Source: an uncultured Burkholderiales bacterium
GTDB lineage: Bacteria > Pseudomonadota > Gammaproteobacteria > Burkholderiales > Burkholderiaceae_C
NCBI GenBank assembly: GCA_903932865.1
Contig: CAIZHQ010000016.1
Span: 310,001 to 374,000, forward strand
Direction: 5' to 3'
DNA: 64,000 nucleotides
Shown here: piece by piece, positions 1 to 9,761 of the stretch
Layout: the number at the start of each line of letters is the position of its first letter
How positions within the stretch are numbered: position 1 is the stretch's first letter
The notes under the pieces: generated by a model
Database searches by the model: none
Told to the model about the DNA's origin: nothing
Seen by the model: only the letters and a program-made list of their open reading frames with translations
Translations under genes and position numbers: made by a program

Positions 1-341
1 GCCGCCATGCGGGGCAGCCAAGCGGTTTGCAAGGCTGCAGGGGCGTGGGTTTGCAGGGTGGCGCTGCAGATCAGGGTTTGGGTCAGCGGTTCGAGCACGA
101 TGCCTCGGCCGAGTTCTTCCATGGTGACCATGGCTTCGGTCGGACCCATGCCCATTCCGCCATGCTCTTCGCTCACATAAAGGCCAGTCAAACCGAGCTC
201 GGCCATTTCGCCGTAAGCGGCGCGGTCAAAACCGCCCGCCGCCGCGATGGCGCGGCGGCGGTCAAAGTCGTAACCCTTGTCCACCCATTTGCGCACCGCG
301 TCGCGCAGTTGTTCTTGGTCGTCAGAAAAATCGAAATCCAT
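1..341 (-). CDS. acyl-CoA dehydrogenase, small-subunit type (partial, runs off the left edge)
   Basis: I translated this directly. The ATG complement is at 339-341 and the frame stays open to base 1, giving about 113 N-terminal residues. It begins MDFDFSDDQEQLRD and carries the G-L-x-G-L-Y-V-x-E-E-H-G-G-M-G loop typical of the N-terminal helical domain of acyl-CoA dehydrogenases. An AAGGAG ribosome site lies just upstream, overlapping the stop of the preceding dehydrogenase gene (10-nt gap), so the two are co-transcribed and translationally close. Such large/small pairs, annotated as pimeloyl-CoA dehydrogenase subunits, are common in Burkholderiales and oxidise CoA thioesters with FAD. The substrate is not evident from sequence. 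The C-terminus with the FAD and catalytic residues is outside the window. Confidence 0.85.
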   Translation of the reverse strand, partial: MDFDFSDDQEQLRDAVRKWVDKGYDFDRRRAIAAAGGFDRAAYGEMAELGLTGLYVSEEHGGMGMGPTEAMVTMEELGRGIVLEPLTQTLICSATLQTHAPAALQTAWLPRMA

Positions 342-351
342 GTGTGTCTCC

Positions 352-1533
352 TTAACCCAGAACTGTCTGGGCGACGATGTTGCGTTGCACTTCGTTGCTG
401 CCGCCGTAAATGGTGGTCTTGCGCATGTTGAAGTAGTTGGCCGCCAATGGCGCGTTGGCCACCACGCCGCCTGGGAAGTTGCCTTGCCAACCCGCGTCCA
501 TGGCTTCGAAGATGAAGGGCAGTGCGAAGGGGCCTGCGGCTTGCATCATCAGCTCGGTGTAGCGCTGCTGAATTTCGCTGCCCTTGATCTTGAGCAGGCC
601 CGCGATGTCGAGTGAGTTTTTGCCGGACTTTTCGGCGGACAGGACGCGGAGCACCAGCATCTCCAGTGCCACGATGTCCACTTCAAGTTTGGCGATTTCG
701 TCACGGAAGCGCAGGTCGTCGTAGACGCCTTCGGCTTTGGCGATGCGCTTCAAGCGCTCCAGCTCGCGCTTGGCGCGGTTCACGTCGGCGATGTTGGTGC
801 GCTCGTGGGCCAGCAGGTGCTTGGCGTAGTTCCAGCCTTTGTTTTCCTCGCCCACCAAGTTCTCGGCGGGCACTTCGACGTTGTCAAACCAGACCTCGTT
901 GACCTCGCACTCGCCATCGAGCAGCCTGATGGGGCGCACGGTGATGCCGGGCGACTTCATGTCGATCAGCAGGAAGGAAATACCGGTCTGTGGCTTGCCT
1001 TCGTTGCTGGTGCGCACCAGACAGAAAATCCACTCGCCGTATTGGCCCAAGGTCGTCCAGGTTTTTTGGCCGTTGACGATGTATTTGTCACCCACGCGCT
1101 CGGCACGGGTTTTGAGCGAAGCCAAGTCCGAGCCCGAGCCCGGTTCGCTGTAGCCCTGGCTCCACCAGACATCGCCGCTGGCGATGCCGGGCAAAAAGCG
1201 CTGCTGTTGCTCGGCGTTGCCAAAGGCCATGATCACCGGGGCCACCATCACCGGGCCAAAGGGCACGACGCGGGGTGCGCCAGCCAAGGCGCATTCTTCT
1301 TCAAACAAATGCTTTTGCACGGCGGTCCAGCCGGGGCCACCAAACTGCGTGGGCCAACCCCATCCCAGCCAGCCTTTTTTGCCCAAAATTTTGGCCCAGC
1401 GCTGCATGTCCTCGCGGGTCAGGCGCATGGCGCTGTGCACTTTTTGTGCAATGTCTGCGGGCAAGTTTGCCTTGACCCAAGTGCGGATCTCGTCGCGGAA
1501 CGCGAGTTCGTCGGGGGTGAATGCCAAATCCAT
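352..1533 (-). CDS. acyl-CoA dehydrogenase, large-subunit (PimC-like) type
   Basis: The protein has 393 residues, the usual length for the family. I chose the start at 1533 (MDLAFTPDELAFRDE) because it matches the family N-terminus; the frame is open further upstream but that extension is not family-like. Motifs include the FAD/substrate segment W-S-Q-G-Y-S-E-P-G-S-G-S-D-L-A-S-L and the W-T-T-L-G-Q-Y loop in the N-terminal half, and the C-terminal Y-G-G-S-N-E-V-Q-R-N-I signature. It should catalyse FAD-dependent alpha,beta-dehydrogenation of an acyl-CoA, passing electrons to ETF. It is immediately followed by a second dehydrogenase (ending at base 1), suggesting a two-subunit enzyme. The PimC-like label rests on length and pairing only; substrate is unknown. 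Confidence 0.9.
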   Translation of the reverse strand: MDLAFTPDELAFRDEIRTWVKANLPADIAQKVHSAMRLTREDMQRWAKILGKKGWLGWGWPTQFGGPGWTAVQKHLFEEECALAGAPRVVPFGPVMVAPVIMAFGNAEQQQRFLPGIASGDVWWSQGYSEPGSGSDLASLKTRAERVGDKYIVNGQKTWTTLGQYGEWIFCLVRTSNEGKPQTGISFLLIDMKSPGITVRPIRLLDGECEVNEVWFDNVEVPAENLVGEENKGWNYAKHLLAHERTNIADVNRAKRELERLKRIAKAEGVYDDLRFRDEIAKLEVDIVALEMLVLRVLSAEKSGKNSLDIAGLLKIKGSEIQQRYTELMMQAAGPFALPFIFEAMDAGWQGNFPGGVVANAPLAANYFNMRKTTIYGGSNEVQRNIVAQTVLG

Positions 1534-1651
1534 GGGGTGCTCTCTCAAAATCAAACGGTCGTGCTTTTTATCACGCGCAGCCTGTTTGGACTTGTCCTTG
1601 GTGCGACAAATGCCTTGATGTACAAGGCCAGCGGGGATAATCCAGCCCTTC

Positions 1652-2254
1652 ATGAGAAACATCGTCATTCTGATTTCGGGCTCGGGCTCCAACATGGCCG
1701 CCATCGTGCGTGCTGCAGAGCTGGGCCGCTGGGCCGAGCGACTGAACGCCCAAGTGGCCGCTGTGCTGAGCAACCGGGCCGATGCTCAAGGTTTGGACTT
1801 TGCCAAGGATCACGGCATTGCCACCGCCGTGCTGGACCACAAGGCGTTTGCCAACCGCGAAGACTTTGATGCCGCCTTGATGGCCGAAATCGACCGGCAT
1901 GCGCCCGCGCTGGTGGTGTTGGCGGGCTTCATGCGCATCCTGACCCGTGGTTTTGTGGCCCATTACGCCGGGCGCTTGCTCAACGTCCACCCGTCTTTGT
2001 TGCCTGCTTTTCCTGGGCTGAACACACACCAGCGGGCGATCGATGCCGGTTGCCGTTTTGCCGGTGCCACGGTGCACCAGGTCACGGCCGACCTGGACCA
2101 CGGCCCCATCTTGGCGCAGGCGGTGGTGCCGGTGCTACCGGGTGACAACTCCGACACCCTGGCTGCGCGGGTGCTCACCCAAGAACACTTGATTTATCCG
2201 CAGGCGGTCGCTCAGTTTTTAGCTCAATCGCCAATGCGTTCAAAGCGCGGTTGA
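1652..2254 (+). CDS. purN: phosphoribosylglycinamide formyltransferase PurN
   Basis: A 200-residue protein of normal PurN length. It transfers the formyl group of 10-formyl-THF to GAR in the third step of purine synthesis. The phosphate-binding G-S-G-S-N loop is at residues 10-14. The catalytic triad is visible as Asn111 and His113 in N-V-H-P-S-L-L-P-A-F and Asp149 in T-A-D-L-D-H-G-P. It is divergent from the acyl-CoA dehydrogenases and its 3' end overlaps the convergent DUF1653 gene by 31 nt. Start ATG at 1652 gives the expected M-R-N-I-V-I-L-I-S-G N-terminus. Confidence 0.97.
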   Translation: MRNIVILISGSGSNMAAIVRAAELGRWAERLNAQVAAVLSNRADAQGLDFAKDHGIATAVLDHKAFANREDFDAALMAEIDRHAPALVVLAGFMRILTRGFVAHYAGRLLNVHPSLLPAFPGLNTHQRAIDAGCRFAGATVHQVTADLDHGPILAQAVVPVLPGDNSDTLAARVLTQEHLIYPQAVAQFLAQSPMRSKRG

Positions 2255-2460
2255 ACTTTTCCATTGAACTCGGCCACATCGGCAAACATGGCGGCGGGCC
2301 TCACCCACAGACCCTGTTCGCCATAGAGGGCTTGGTACAGCGTCATGGGCTGCAAGTCTTCGCTGTGGCGCACAGTGCCCAGCACGCGGTATTGGCCGCC
2401 TTTGTAATGGCGGTATAGGCCTTTGGGCGTCTCGATCATCGGTGGCAGTGCTTCTGACAT
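2224..2460 (-). CDS. DUF1653 family protein
   Basis: A 78-residue protein with the DUF1653 pattern G-L-Y-R-H-Y-K-G-G-Q-Y-R-V-L-G near residues 14-28, followed by H-S-E-D and L-Y-Q-A-L-Y-G and ending F-E-R-I. Members are small cytosolic proteins of unknown function. The gene lies tail-to-tail with purN, its last 31 nt overlapping the purN 3' end, and head-to-head with the methyltransferase gene at 2517. No function is proposed. Confidence 0.88.
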   Translation of the reverse strand: MSEALPPMIETPKGLYRHYKGGQYRVLGTVRHSEDLQPMTLYQALYGEQGLWVRPAAMFADVAEFNGKVQPRFERIGD

Positions 2461-2516
2461 GTCTTTCCTGTGGTCTGTGTCTGTCTAAGGGTCGGGGATG
2501 GGACAATGCACCCCCT

Positions 2517-3815
2517 ATGCATCCAAAAGCCCTTTTAGACGCCTGCGCCGATTTGGTCAGGCTGGTCCTCCAATTTGAACATCCCGCCGACGCTGTCGTG
2601 TCGCGTTATTTCCGTCAACACCGTGCCTTGGGGCCCCGCGAACGCGCCACCTTGGCTGAAACCGCCTTTGCCGTGTTGCGCAAAAAGCTGTTGTTTGAGC
2701 AACTGGCCCGTTCGGGCTCTGGCCCCAAAGAGCGCAAGCTGGCGATTTTGGGCTTTTTCGGCCCACGCGATTTCTTGGCCTCCGCCCTGAACGACACTGA
2801 GAAAAAATGGCTGGCCACCTGCGACGCCATTCCGGCCGACGCCCTGATGGCCCCGCACCGCCACAACCTGCCCGAGTGGATGGCGCAAGCCCTGCAGGCC
2901 CAATTGGGTGACGATTTCTGGGTGCTGGCCGAACACCTGCAGCAACCGGGAACGCTGGACTTGCGCGTGAACATGCTCAATGCCAAGCGCGGCGAGATCC
3001 AAAAAGAGCTGGCCCAAGCAGGCATTGCCGCTGAACCCACCCCTTATTCGCCTTGGGGTCTGCGCTTGCAAGGCAAGCCTGCCCTGCAAAAAACCGACGC
3101 CTTCACCCGAGGCGCCATCGAAGTGCAAGACGAAGGCTCGCAGCTTTTGGCCTTGCTGGTGGACGCCCACCGGGGCGAGATGGTGGTGGACTTTTGCGCC
3201 GGTGCAGGCGGCAAGACGCTGGCGTTGGGCGCGGCCATGCGCAGCACGGGCCGTTTGTACGCGTTTGACGTGTCGGGCCACCGCCTGGATGCGCTCAAAC
3301 CTCGCATGGCCCGCAGCGGTTTGTCGAATGTGCACCCGGCGGCCATTGCCCATGAGCGCGATGACCGCGTCAAGCGCCTGGCAGGCAAGATTGACCGCGT
3401 GCTGGTCGATGCGCCCTGTTCGGGTCTGGGCACCTTGCGACGCAACCCCGACTTGAAATGGCGCCAAAAGCCCCAAGCTATGCAGGAGTTGACCGAGAAA
3501 CAGCAAGCCATCTTGCAAAGTGCCTCGCGCATGGTCAAGTCGGGCGGTCGCTTGGTGTATGCCACCTGCAGCATGCTGCCCGAAGAAAACGAGCTGATCG
3601 CGCAAGCCTTCAGTGCTGCCAACCCCGACTTTGTTCCCCTCAATGTGGCCCAAGAGCTTGAACGGCTCAAGGTGCCCGACGCTGCCAGCTTGTGCTCTCC
3701 GGCACTTGCCGGTGATGAGTCGACGGGTGAGCGCTCAAGCGGTACATTCCTGCGCTTGTGGCCTCACCGCCATGCCACGGACGGTTTTTTTGCCGCTGCT
3801 TGGTTTAAAAAGTAA
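2517..3815 (+). CDS. RsmB/NOP-family RNA (cytosine-C5) methyltransferase
   Basis: 432 residues from ATG 2517 (M-H-P-K-A-L-L-D-A); the frame is open upstream to 2442 but the extra 25 residues are not family-like. The N-terminus resembles the NusB-like RNA-binding domain of RsmB. The Rossmann SAM-binding loop V-D-F-C-A-G-A-G-G-K-T sits near residue 222. Two catalytic cysteines of m5C methyltransferases are present, in D-A-P-C-S-G-L-G (about 300) and A-T-C-S-M (about 350). It probably methylates rRNA. Length and N-terminal domain fit RsmB, but the exact target nucleotide cannot be decided from sequence, so no symbol is given. Confidence 0.9.
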   Translation: MHPKALLDACADLVRLVLQFEHPADAVVSRYFRQHRALGPRERATLAETAFAVLRKKLLFEQLARSGSGPKERKLAILGFFGPRDFLASALNDTEKKWLATCDAIPADALMAPHRHNLPEWMAQALQAQLGDDFWVLAEHLQQPGTLDLRVNMLNAKRGEIQKELAQAGIAAEPTPYSPWGLRLQGKPALQKTDAFTRGAIEVQDEGSQLLALLVDAHRGEMVVDFCAGAGGKTLALGAAMRSTGRLYAFDVSGHRLDALKPRMARSGLSNVHPAAIAHERDDRVKRLAGKIDRVLVDAPCSGLGTLRRNPDLKWRQKPQAMQELTEKQQAILQSASRMVKSGGRLVYATCSMLPEENELIAQAFSAANPDFVPLNVAQELERLKVPDAASLCSPALAGDESTGERSSGTFLRLWPHRHATDGFFAAAWFKK

Positions 3816-3853
3816 TTATTTTTAATCCTTTTATTCCTTGTCCGATTGAAATC

Positions 3854-3873
3854 GCTGTCCTTTTTTGGACAGC
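3854..3873. other. short stem-loop upstream of the desaturase gene
   Basis: A perfect 7-bp inverted repeat (GCTGTCC / GGACAGC) with a six-T loop lies in the 112-bp AT-rich gap between the methyltransferase stop and the desaturase start. There is no T-run after either arm, so it is not a classical terminator. It could be an operator or a mRNA leader hairpin. No regulator can be assigned. Confidence 0.4.
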
Positions 3874-3927
3874 AAACTTAAAATCGAACGATTGCCTGAT
3901 CTCAGGCTCCAGTAGAAAGACGGACTC

Positions 3928-5139
3928 ATGTTTTTGCCTGATTGGGCTTTTTTGGAAGCGGTGATTCACTGGATGGGCCACGGCCTGTTCGATTTTTCGT
4001 GGTGGCAAATGGTGCTGATCACCTTGGCCCTGACCCACATCACCATCGCCAGTGTGACCATTTTTCTGCATCGGCACCAAGCGCACCGTGCTTTGGATCT
4101 GCACGCTATTCCTTCGCACTTTTTCCGTTTTTGGCTGTGGCTGACCACGGGCCAGGTGACCAAGGAGTGGGCTGCCATTCACCGCAAGCACCACGCCAAG
4201 TGCGAGCAAGCTGAAGACCCGCACAGCCCGCATGTGCACGGCATCAAAACTGTCTTGTTTTCGGGTGCCGAGCTTTACCGCAAGGAATCCAAAAACAAGG
4301 AAACGCTGCAACGCTACGGTCACGGCACACCCGATGACTGGATCGAGCGCAACCTGTACACCCGCTTTTCCTGGCAAGGCGTGGCCTTGATGTTGATCAT
4401 CGATGTGGCGCTGTTTGGCTTTTTGGGCCTGACCGTTTGGGCGGTTCAAATGGCCTGGATCCCGATCACGGCCGCCGGCATCATCAACGGTGCAGCCCAC
4501 TACTGGGGTTACCGCAACTTTGAGGCGCACGACGCCAGCACCAACATCTCGCCGTGGGGCATCCTGATCGGGGGTGAAGAGTTGCACAACAACCACCACA
4601 CCTACCCCACATCGGCCAAGCTGTCGGTCAAGCCTTATGAGTTCGACATCGGCTGGTTGTACATCCGCACACTCGAAATCCTGGGCCTGGCCACCGTCAA
4701 AAAGACGCCTCCGCGCTTGGCCTATGGCGACATCCGCCCTGTGGCCGACGAAAAGACCCTGGAGGCGCTGATCGCCAACCGCTACGAAGTGATGGCCGGA
4801 TACGCCCGCAATGTGCGCGCTGTGATGCAGCAAGAAGCAGACAAACTCAAGCTCGACGCCAGCGTGATGCAGGCGGCCCAGCGTTGGTTGCACCGCGATG
4901 CCGCCAAGGTACCCGTTGCAGCCCAGGCCCATCTCCAGAAAGCCCGCGCTGCGAGCCCGGTGCTCGACAAGATGGTGCAAATGCGCGAAGAGCTGAGCCA
5001 AATTTGGCTCAACACCTCACACTCACGCGAGCAACTGGCGGCAGATTTGCAAGCCTGGTGCCGCCGGGCCGAAGAAAGCGGCATCGCCGCCTTGCGCGAC
5101 TTTTCGGTCAAATTGCGTGCGGTACGGCAGACGGCCTGA
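3928..5139 (+). CDS. membrane acyl-CoA / fatty-acid desaturase (delta-9 type)
   Basis: 403 residues. It carries the three histidine boxes of membrane di-iron desaturases: H-R-H-Q-A-H near residue 48, H-R-K-H-H near 90, and H-N-N-H-H-T-Y-P-T-S near 220. Hydrophobic segments flank the boxes (around residues 27-45 and 150-185). This arrangement matches stearoyl/palmitoyl delta-9 desaturases that introduce a cis double bond using O2 and an electron donor. The C-terminal ~110 residues are a charged, alanine-rich helical extension also seen in betaproteobacterial homologues. A strong terminator follows the stop codon. The gene stands alone, so its electron donor is elsewhere. Confidence 0.92.
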   Translation: MFLPDWAFLEAVIHWMGHGLFDFSWWQMVLITLALTHITIASVTIFLHRHQAHRALDLHAIPSHFFRFWLWLTTGQVTKEWAAIHRKHHAKCEQAEDPHSPHVHGIKTVLFSGAELYRKESKNKETLQRYGHGTPDDWIERNLYTRFSWQGVALMLIIDVALFGFLGLTVWAVQMAWIPITAAGIINGAAHYWGYRNFEAHDASTNISPWGILIGGEELHNNHHTYPTSAKLSVKPYEFDIGWLYIRTLEILGLATVKKTPPRLAYGDIRPVADEKTLEALIANRYEVMAGYARNVRAVMQQEADKLKLDASVMQAAQRWLHRDAAKVPVAAQAHLQKARAASPVLDKMVQMREELSQIWLNTSHSREQLAADLQAWCRRAEESGIAALRDFSVKLRAVRQTA

Positions 5140-5161
5140 ACCCTTCACGCCTTCACACCGA

Positions 5162-5189
5162 CAGGGCCCTACGGGCCCTGTTCTTATGG
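5162..5189 (+). terminator. rho-independent terminator after the desaturase
   Basis: CAGGGCCC / GGGCCCTG, a perfect 8-bp stem with a 3-nt loop at 5162-5180, followed by a T-rich tract (TTCTT), 22 nt after the desaturase stop. Confidence 0.85.
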
Positions 5190-5214
5190 GGGGTTGTCTT
5201 TTTGAACTTGTTCC

Positions 5215-5293
5215 CTCGGGCTTGACCCGGGGTCCAGACCGCTGGCCTTGGCGAGGCCCAGGGGTTGACGGGATCCCGAATCTGAGTCCGGGA
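5215..5293. repeat. imperfect intergenic palindrome (REP-like remnant)
   Basis: The left arm (CTCGGGCTTGACCCGGGGTC) and right arm (reverse complement of GGATCCCGAATCTGAGTCCG) are similar but mismatched, giving an imperfect palindrome of about 80 bp. This looks like the CCCGGA...TCCGGG intergenic repeats common in Proteobacteria. It lies between two facing terminators and contains no credible gene. It is probably a decayed copy of a dispersed element; copy number must be checked genome-wide. Confidence 0.45.
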
Positions 5294-5336
5294 CAACAAA
5301 CTTTTCGATCTGCTCACCCGGAAGTTGCTTCAGGCA

Positions 5337-5362
5337 AGAAAAAACCCGCCAGAGGCGGGTTT
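5337..5362 (-). terminator. terminator of the rpmB-rpmG operon
   Basis: On the minus strand an AAACCCGCC / GGCGGGTTT stem with a 3-nt loop is followed by a run of T (complement of the A-run near 5338). It is placed 24 nt after the rpmG stop. Confidence 0.9.
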
Positions 5363-5385
5363 GGATCCAGGAAGCTCAGGCCAAA

Positions 5386-5556
5386 TCACTTCAGCTTGAT
5401 TTCCTTGTATTCCACGTGCTTGCGCGCTTTGGGGTCGAACTTCATGATCGACATTTTCTCGGGCATGGTTTTCTTGTTTTTGCTGGTCGTGTAAAAGTGA
5501 CCAGTGCCAGCTGTGGATTCCAGCTTGATTTTTTCGCGTCCGCCTTTGGTTGCCAT
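5386..5556 (-). CDS. rpmG: 50S ribosomal protein L33
   Basis: A 56-residue protein. It begins [14 protein letters not shown] and contains [11 protein letters not shown] and K-F-D-P-K-A-R-K-H, the standard L33 pattern. It is the zinc-free form: no cysteine pairs are present. It is a component of the large ribosomal subunit near the E site. It follows rpmB by 26 nt in the same direction, the usual rpmB-rpmG operon, and ends at a clear terminator. Confidence 0.97.
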   Translation of the reverse strand: MATKGGREKIKLESTAGTGHFYTTSKNKKTMPEKMSIMKFDPKARKHVEYKEIKLK

Positions 5557-5582
5557 GGTAGATGACTCCTAGTGTTCTGGGT

Positions 5583-5816
5583 TTAAGCTTGACCGCGTGA
5601 GCGCAGGTCAGCGAGCACGGCATCGATGCCATTTTTGTCGATCAGGCGCAGAGCGGCGCTGGAGACGCGCAGGCGCACCCAACGGTTTTCTGTTTCAACC
5701 CAGAAACGACGGTATTGCAGGTTCGGCAGGAACCGGCGCTTGGTTTTGTTGTTGGCGTGGGAAACGTTGTTTCCCGTCATTGGGCCTTTGCCCGTTACGT
5801 CGCAAACGCGTGCCAT
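5583..5816 (-). CDS. rpmB: 50S ribosomal protein L28
   Basis: 77 residues, normal length. The N-terminus [17 protein letters not shown] and the internal N-L-Q-Y-R-R-F-W-V are diagnostic for L28. It is the first gene of the rpmB-rpmG operon, with its promoter expected in the 5817-6060 region. L28 is an early-assembly protein of the large subunit. Confidence 0.98.
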   Translation of the reverse strand: MARVCDVTGKGPMTGNNVSHANNKTKRRFLPNLQYRRFWVETENRWVRLRVSSAALRLIDKNGIDAVLADLRSRGQA

Positions 5817-6062
5817 GTGGACACTCCGATACTTTTAAACAGCCGGTGCCGATGGGTCTCATGCAGTTTTGCACGGGGCCTGGCGCTCCAGCCTCACCTC
5901 GCCAAGATGGGTGGCGGTATCCCAGCTTGCTGTCCCTGTGATCCCGAATGACAATTCGGGCAGTTCCAGCAAAGCCTTGAATTATAGCCAGAAACGAGGG
6001 GCTTGGACTCTTTGGGCAGTCTTTTGTGACAAAAGCAGGGTGGTTTGAGCCTTGGTGGTGAG

Positions 6063-6133
6063 CCGAAGCGGGTGCCTGTCGGGGTTCAGAGGCGCTTCGC
6101 TTTGCCACATCACCCCGGCAGGCACCCGCTTCG
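6063..6133. repeat. 22-bp inverted repeat with 26-bp spacer
   Basis: Arms at 6063-6084 and 6112-6133 are complementary with one mismatch (CGAAGCGGGTGCCTGTCGGGG against its partner carrying GCCGG). The spacer contains a further GCGCTTCGC motif. There is no T-run, so it is not a simple terminator. It resembles a palindromic dispersed repeat. Its arm contains GGGTGCC, as does the arm of the element inside valS, but the two are otherwise different sequences. Confidence 0.7.
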
Positions 6134-6165
6134 CCTTTGGGGCGGTTCGCTGATGGCGCACAAAC

Positions 6166-6198
6166 GCCATTTGGCCTGCTGAGCTGCGGCCAAATGGC
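6166..6198 (-). terminator. probable 3' stem-loop of trxB
   Basis: A perfect 11-bp stem, GCCATTTGGCC / GGCCAAATGGC, with an 11-nt loop lies 7 nt after the trxB stop on the minus strand. The following tract (GTTTGTG) is only weakly T-rich. It is therefore either a weak intrinsic terminator or an mRNA-stabilising hairpin. Confidence 0.6.
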
Positions 6199-6204
6199 AG
6201 TGCT

Positions 6205-7248
<1,044 letters not shown>

Positions 7249-7356
7249 TCAAGACTTTGCTGTGGCTTTGTCGGTCGTGGGGCAGCACCCCCGGCATGAG
7301 GGTGCCAGCCGATGCGCCGGGTCTGGCCTTGATCGGGTAAGCTTGTGTCTTCATTT

Positions 7357-9756
7357 ATGACTTACTCACTGAACACCCTGACCCGAGATGGCCCTGACGC
7401 CGCCCCCGCTGCGCCAGTGACCTTGTGGTCACGTTTTGCCCAAGAAATCCTTTTGCTGTTGGGCGCCGGTCTGCTCCTCTTTTTGACATTGGCCTTGTGG
7501 AGTTATCACCCGCAAGACCCGGCATGGTCCACTTCGGGCAGCAGCGAGGCCGTGCGCAATGGGGTGGGTCGTTGGGGGGCCTTGGTCGCGGATCTGGCCT
7601 ATTTCATGTTCGGATTTTCAGCTTGGTGGTGTGTGGTGGCGGGCTATCGGGCCTGGTTGGTGGCCCTGGCCCGTTGGTTGCGCGGCGTTGACCCTCTGGA
7701 TGATTTGGACAAGTCCTCGTGGCAGCGAAGTTTGTGGGTGTTTTGGTTGGGTTTGGCCGTGTTGCTTGTGGCCAGTTGCGGGATGGAGTGGACGCGCTTG
7801 TACCGGCTCGAAACCGGCTTGCCTGGGCACAGCGGCGGTGTGCTGGGTTTTTGGGCTGGCGCGGCTGCTGTGCGCGGATTGGGCTTCAACGGGTCAGCTC
7901 TTTTGGGCATTGTGCTGTCCTTGGTGGGCGTGGCCATGGTGTTCCGGTTTTCGTGGGGTCAGTTGGCCGAAAAAATTGGTGCACAGCTCGATGCCTTGAT
8001 CCGATCGCGACATGAAAAGCGCGAGATCGAAGAAGACATGGCCTTGGGCCAACAGGCTTTGCGCGAGCGCCAACAGGCCCTTTCGCCCCAGGCCATCGAA
8101 CCGCAGTGGGATGTGAGCCCGCCCGACCTTGTTTCGCCAGAGGGTCAGCTGGATTTGCCAGCTGTGCCCATCCCTGCAACCAAGACCGTGCCCAGGGTCA
8201 TTGAGTCCCCGGTGATGGATGTGCCGCGCAGCGACCGCGTGGTCAAGGAGCGACAGAAGCCCCTGTTCAATGAACTGCCCGACAGCAAGCTGCCCCAGGT
8301 GGATTTGCTTGACAGCCTGTCCATCCGGCAAGAAACCGTCTCGCCCGAGACCTTGGAGATGACCAGCCGCCTGATCGAGAAGAAGCTGTCTGATTTTGGT
8401 GTGAAGGTGCGTGTGGTGGCCGCCGCCCCAGGACCCGTGATCACGCGCTATGAGATCGAGCCGGACACGGGCGTCAAGGGCTCGCAAGTGGTGAACCTGG
8501 CCAAGGACTTGGCGCGCTCGCTCAGCCTGGTGTCGATCCGGGTGATCGAAACGATTCCGGGAAAGAACTTCATGGCACTGGAGTTGCCCAACGCCAAGCG
8601 GCAGTCGATCAAACTCAGCGAAATTTTGGGCTCGCAGGTTTACAACGAAGCCAAGTCCATGCTGACCATGGGCTTGGGCAAGGACATCATCGGCAACCCT
8701 GTGGTGGCCGATCTGGCCAAGATGCCGCATGTGTTGGTGGCCGGTACCACTGGCTCGGGCAAGTCGGTCGGTATCAACGCCATGATTTTGTCGCTGCTGT
8801 ACAAGGCCGAAGCGCGTGATGTGCGACTTTTGATGATCGATCCCAAGATGCTGGAGATGTCGGTCTATGAAGGCATTCCACACCTGCTGGCCCCGGTGGT
8901 GACCGACATGCGTCAGGCTGCCAACGGTCTGAACTGGTGTGTGGGCGAGATGGAAAAGCGCTACAAGTTGATGAGCAAAATGGGCGTGCGCAACCTGGCC
9001 GGTTATAACCAGAAAATCGATGAAGCCACCGCCCGCGAAGAGTTCATCTACAACCCCTTCAGCCTCACACCGGACGATCCCGAACCGCTCAAGCGCCTGC
9101 CTCACATCGTGGTGGTGATCGACGAGTTGGCCGATCTGATGATGGTGGTGGGCAAAAAGATCGAAGAGCTGATTGCGCGCCTGGCCCAGAAGGCCCGTGC
9201 GGCGGGGATCCATCTGATTTTGGCCACGCAGCGTCCCAGCGTGGACGTGATCACCGGCCTCATCAAGGCCAACATTCCGACCCGCATCGCCTTCCAGGTG
9301 TCCAGCAAGATCGACAGCCGCACCATCTTGGACCAGATGGGTGCGGAAGCCCTGTTGGGCATGGGCGACATGCTGTACATGCCTTCAGGCACGGGGTTCC
9401 CGATCCGGGTGCATGGCGCTTTTGTGAGTGACGAGGAAGTGCACCGCGTGGTGAATTACCTCAAGAGCCAGGGTGAGCCCGATTACATCGAAGGTGTGCT
9501 CGAAGGCGGCACCACGGACGACGATGGCAGCCTGCTGGGCGAGGGTGACAACGCCGAAAAAGACCCGATGTATGACCAAGCTGTGGAGGTGGTGCTGAAG
9601 AACCGCAAGGCCAGCATCTCACTGGTACAGCGCCACCTCAAGATTGGCTACAACCGCGCTGCCCGTCTGGTGGAAGACATGGAAAAAGCCGGACTGGTCA
9701 GCGCCATGAGTGGCAGTGGCCAGCGTGAAATTTTGGTGCCCGCACGGGCAGAGTGA
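7357..9756 (+). CDS. ftsK: DNA translocase FtsK
   Basis: 799 residues from the ATG at 7357; a GTG four codons upstream is also possible. Four hydrophobic segments in the first ~190 residues form the membrane anchor. A short, Pro/Gln-rich linker follows, then the motor domain with Walker A G-T-T-G-S-G-K-S near residue 462 and [10 protein letters not shown] as Walker B. The last ~65 residues are the winged-helix gamma domain that reads KOPS sites. It pumps DNA at the septum and activates XerCD recombination; xerC lies at 61.4 kb. lolA follows with overlapping or adjoining reading frames. Confidence 0.97.
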   Translation: MTYSLNTLTRDGPDAAPAAPVTLWSRFAQEILLLLGAGLLLFLTLALWSYHPQDPAWSTSGSSEAVRNGVGRWGALVADLAYFMFGFSAWWCVVAGYRAWLVALARWLRGVDPLDDLDKSSWQRSLWVFWLGLAVLLVASCGMEWTRLYRLETGLPGHSGGVLGFWAGAAAVRGLGFNGSALLGIVLSLVGVAMVFRFSWGQLAEKIGAQLDALIRSRHEKREIEEDMALGQQALRERQQALSPQAIEPQWDVSPPDLVSPEGQLDLPAVPIPATKTVPRVIESPVMDVPRSDRVVKERQKPLFNELPDSKLPQVDLLDSLSIRQETVSPETLEMTSRLIEKKLSDFGVKVRVVAAAPGPVITRYEIEPDTGVKGSQVVNLAKDLARSLSLVSIRVIETIPGKNFMALELPNAKRQSIKLSEILGSQVYNEAKSMLTMGLGKDIIGNPVVADLAKMPHVLVAGTTGSGKSVGINAMILSLLYKAEARDVRLLMIDPKMLEMSVYEGIPHLLAPVVTDMRQAANGLNWCVGEMEKRYKLMSKMGVRNLAGYNQKIDEATAREEFIYNPFSLTPDDPEPLKRLPHIVVVIDELADLMMVVGKKIEELIARLAQKARAAGIHLILATQRPSVDVITGLIKANIPTRIAFQVSSKIDSRTILDQMGAEALLGMGDMLYMPSGTGFPIRVHGAFVSDEEVHRVVNYLKSQGEPDYIEGVLEGGTTDDDGSLLGEGDNAEKDPMYDQAVEVVLKNRKASISLVQRHLKIGYNRAARLVEDMEKAGLVSAMSGSGQREILVPARAE

Positions 9757-9761
9757 ATCGA

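Larger units (their letters stand above)
5817..6204. other. intergenic region between rpmB and trxB, rich in palindromes
   Basis: There is no credible coding frame in these 388 bases. The region must hold the rpmB promoter. It contains a perfect 7-bp hairpin (CCCGAAT GACA ATTCGGG, 5943-5960), a small TTTTGT/ACAAAA dyad near 6020, a 22-bp inverted repeat at 6063-6133 and an 11-bp hairpin at 6166-6198; the last two are listed separately. Confidence 0.6.

Noticed and set aside
2224-2254. 31-bp overlap of purN and the DUF1653 gene, suspected wrong stop
   Set aside because: Both proteins end as expected for their families; convergent overlaps of this size are ordinary.
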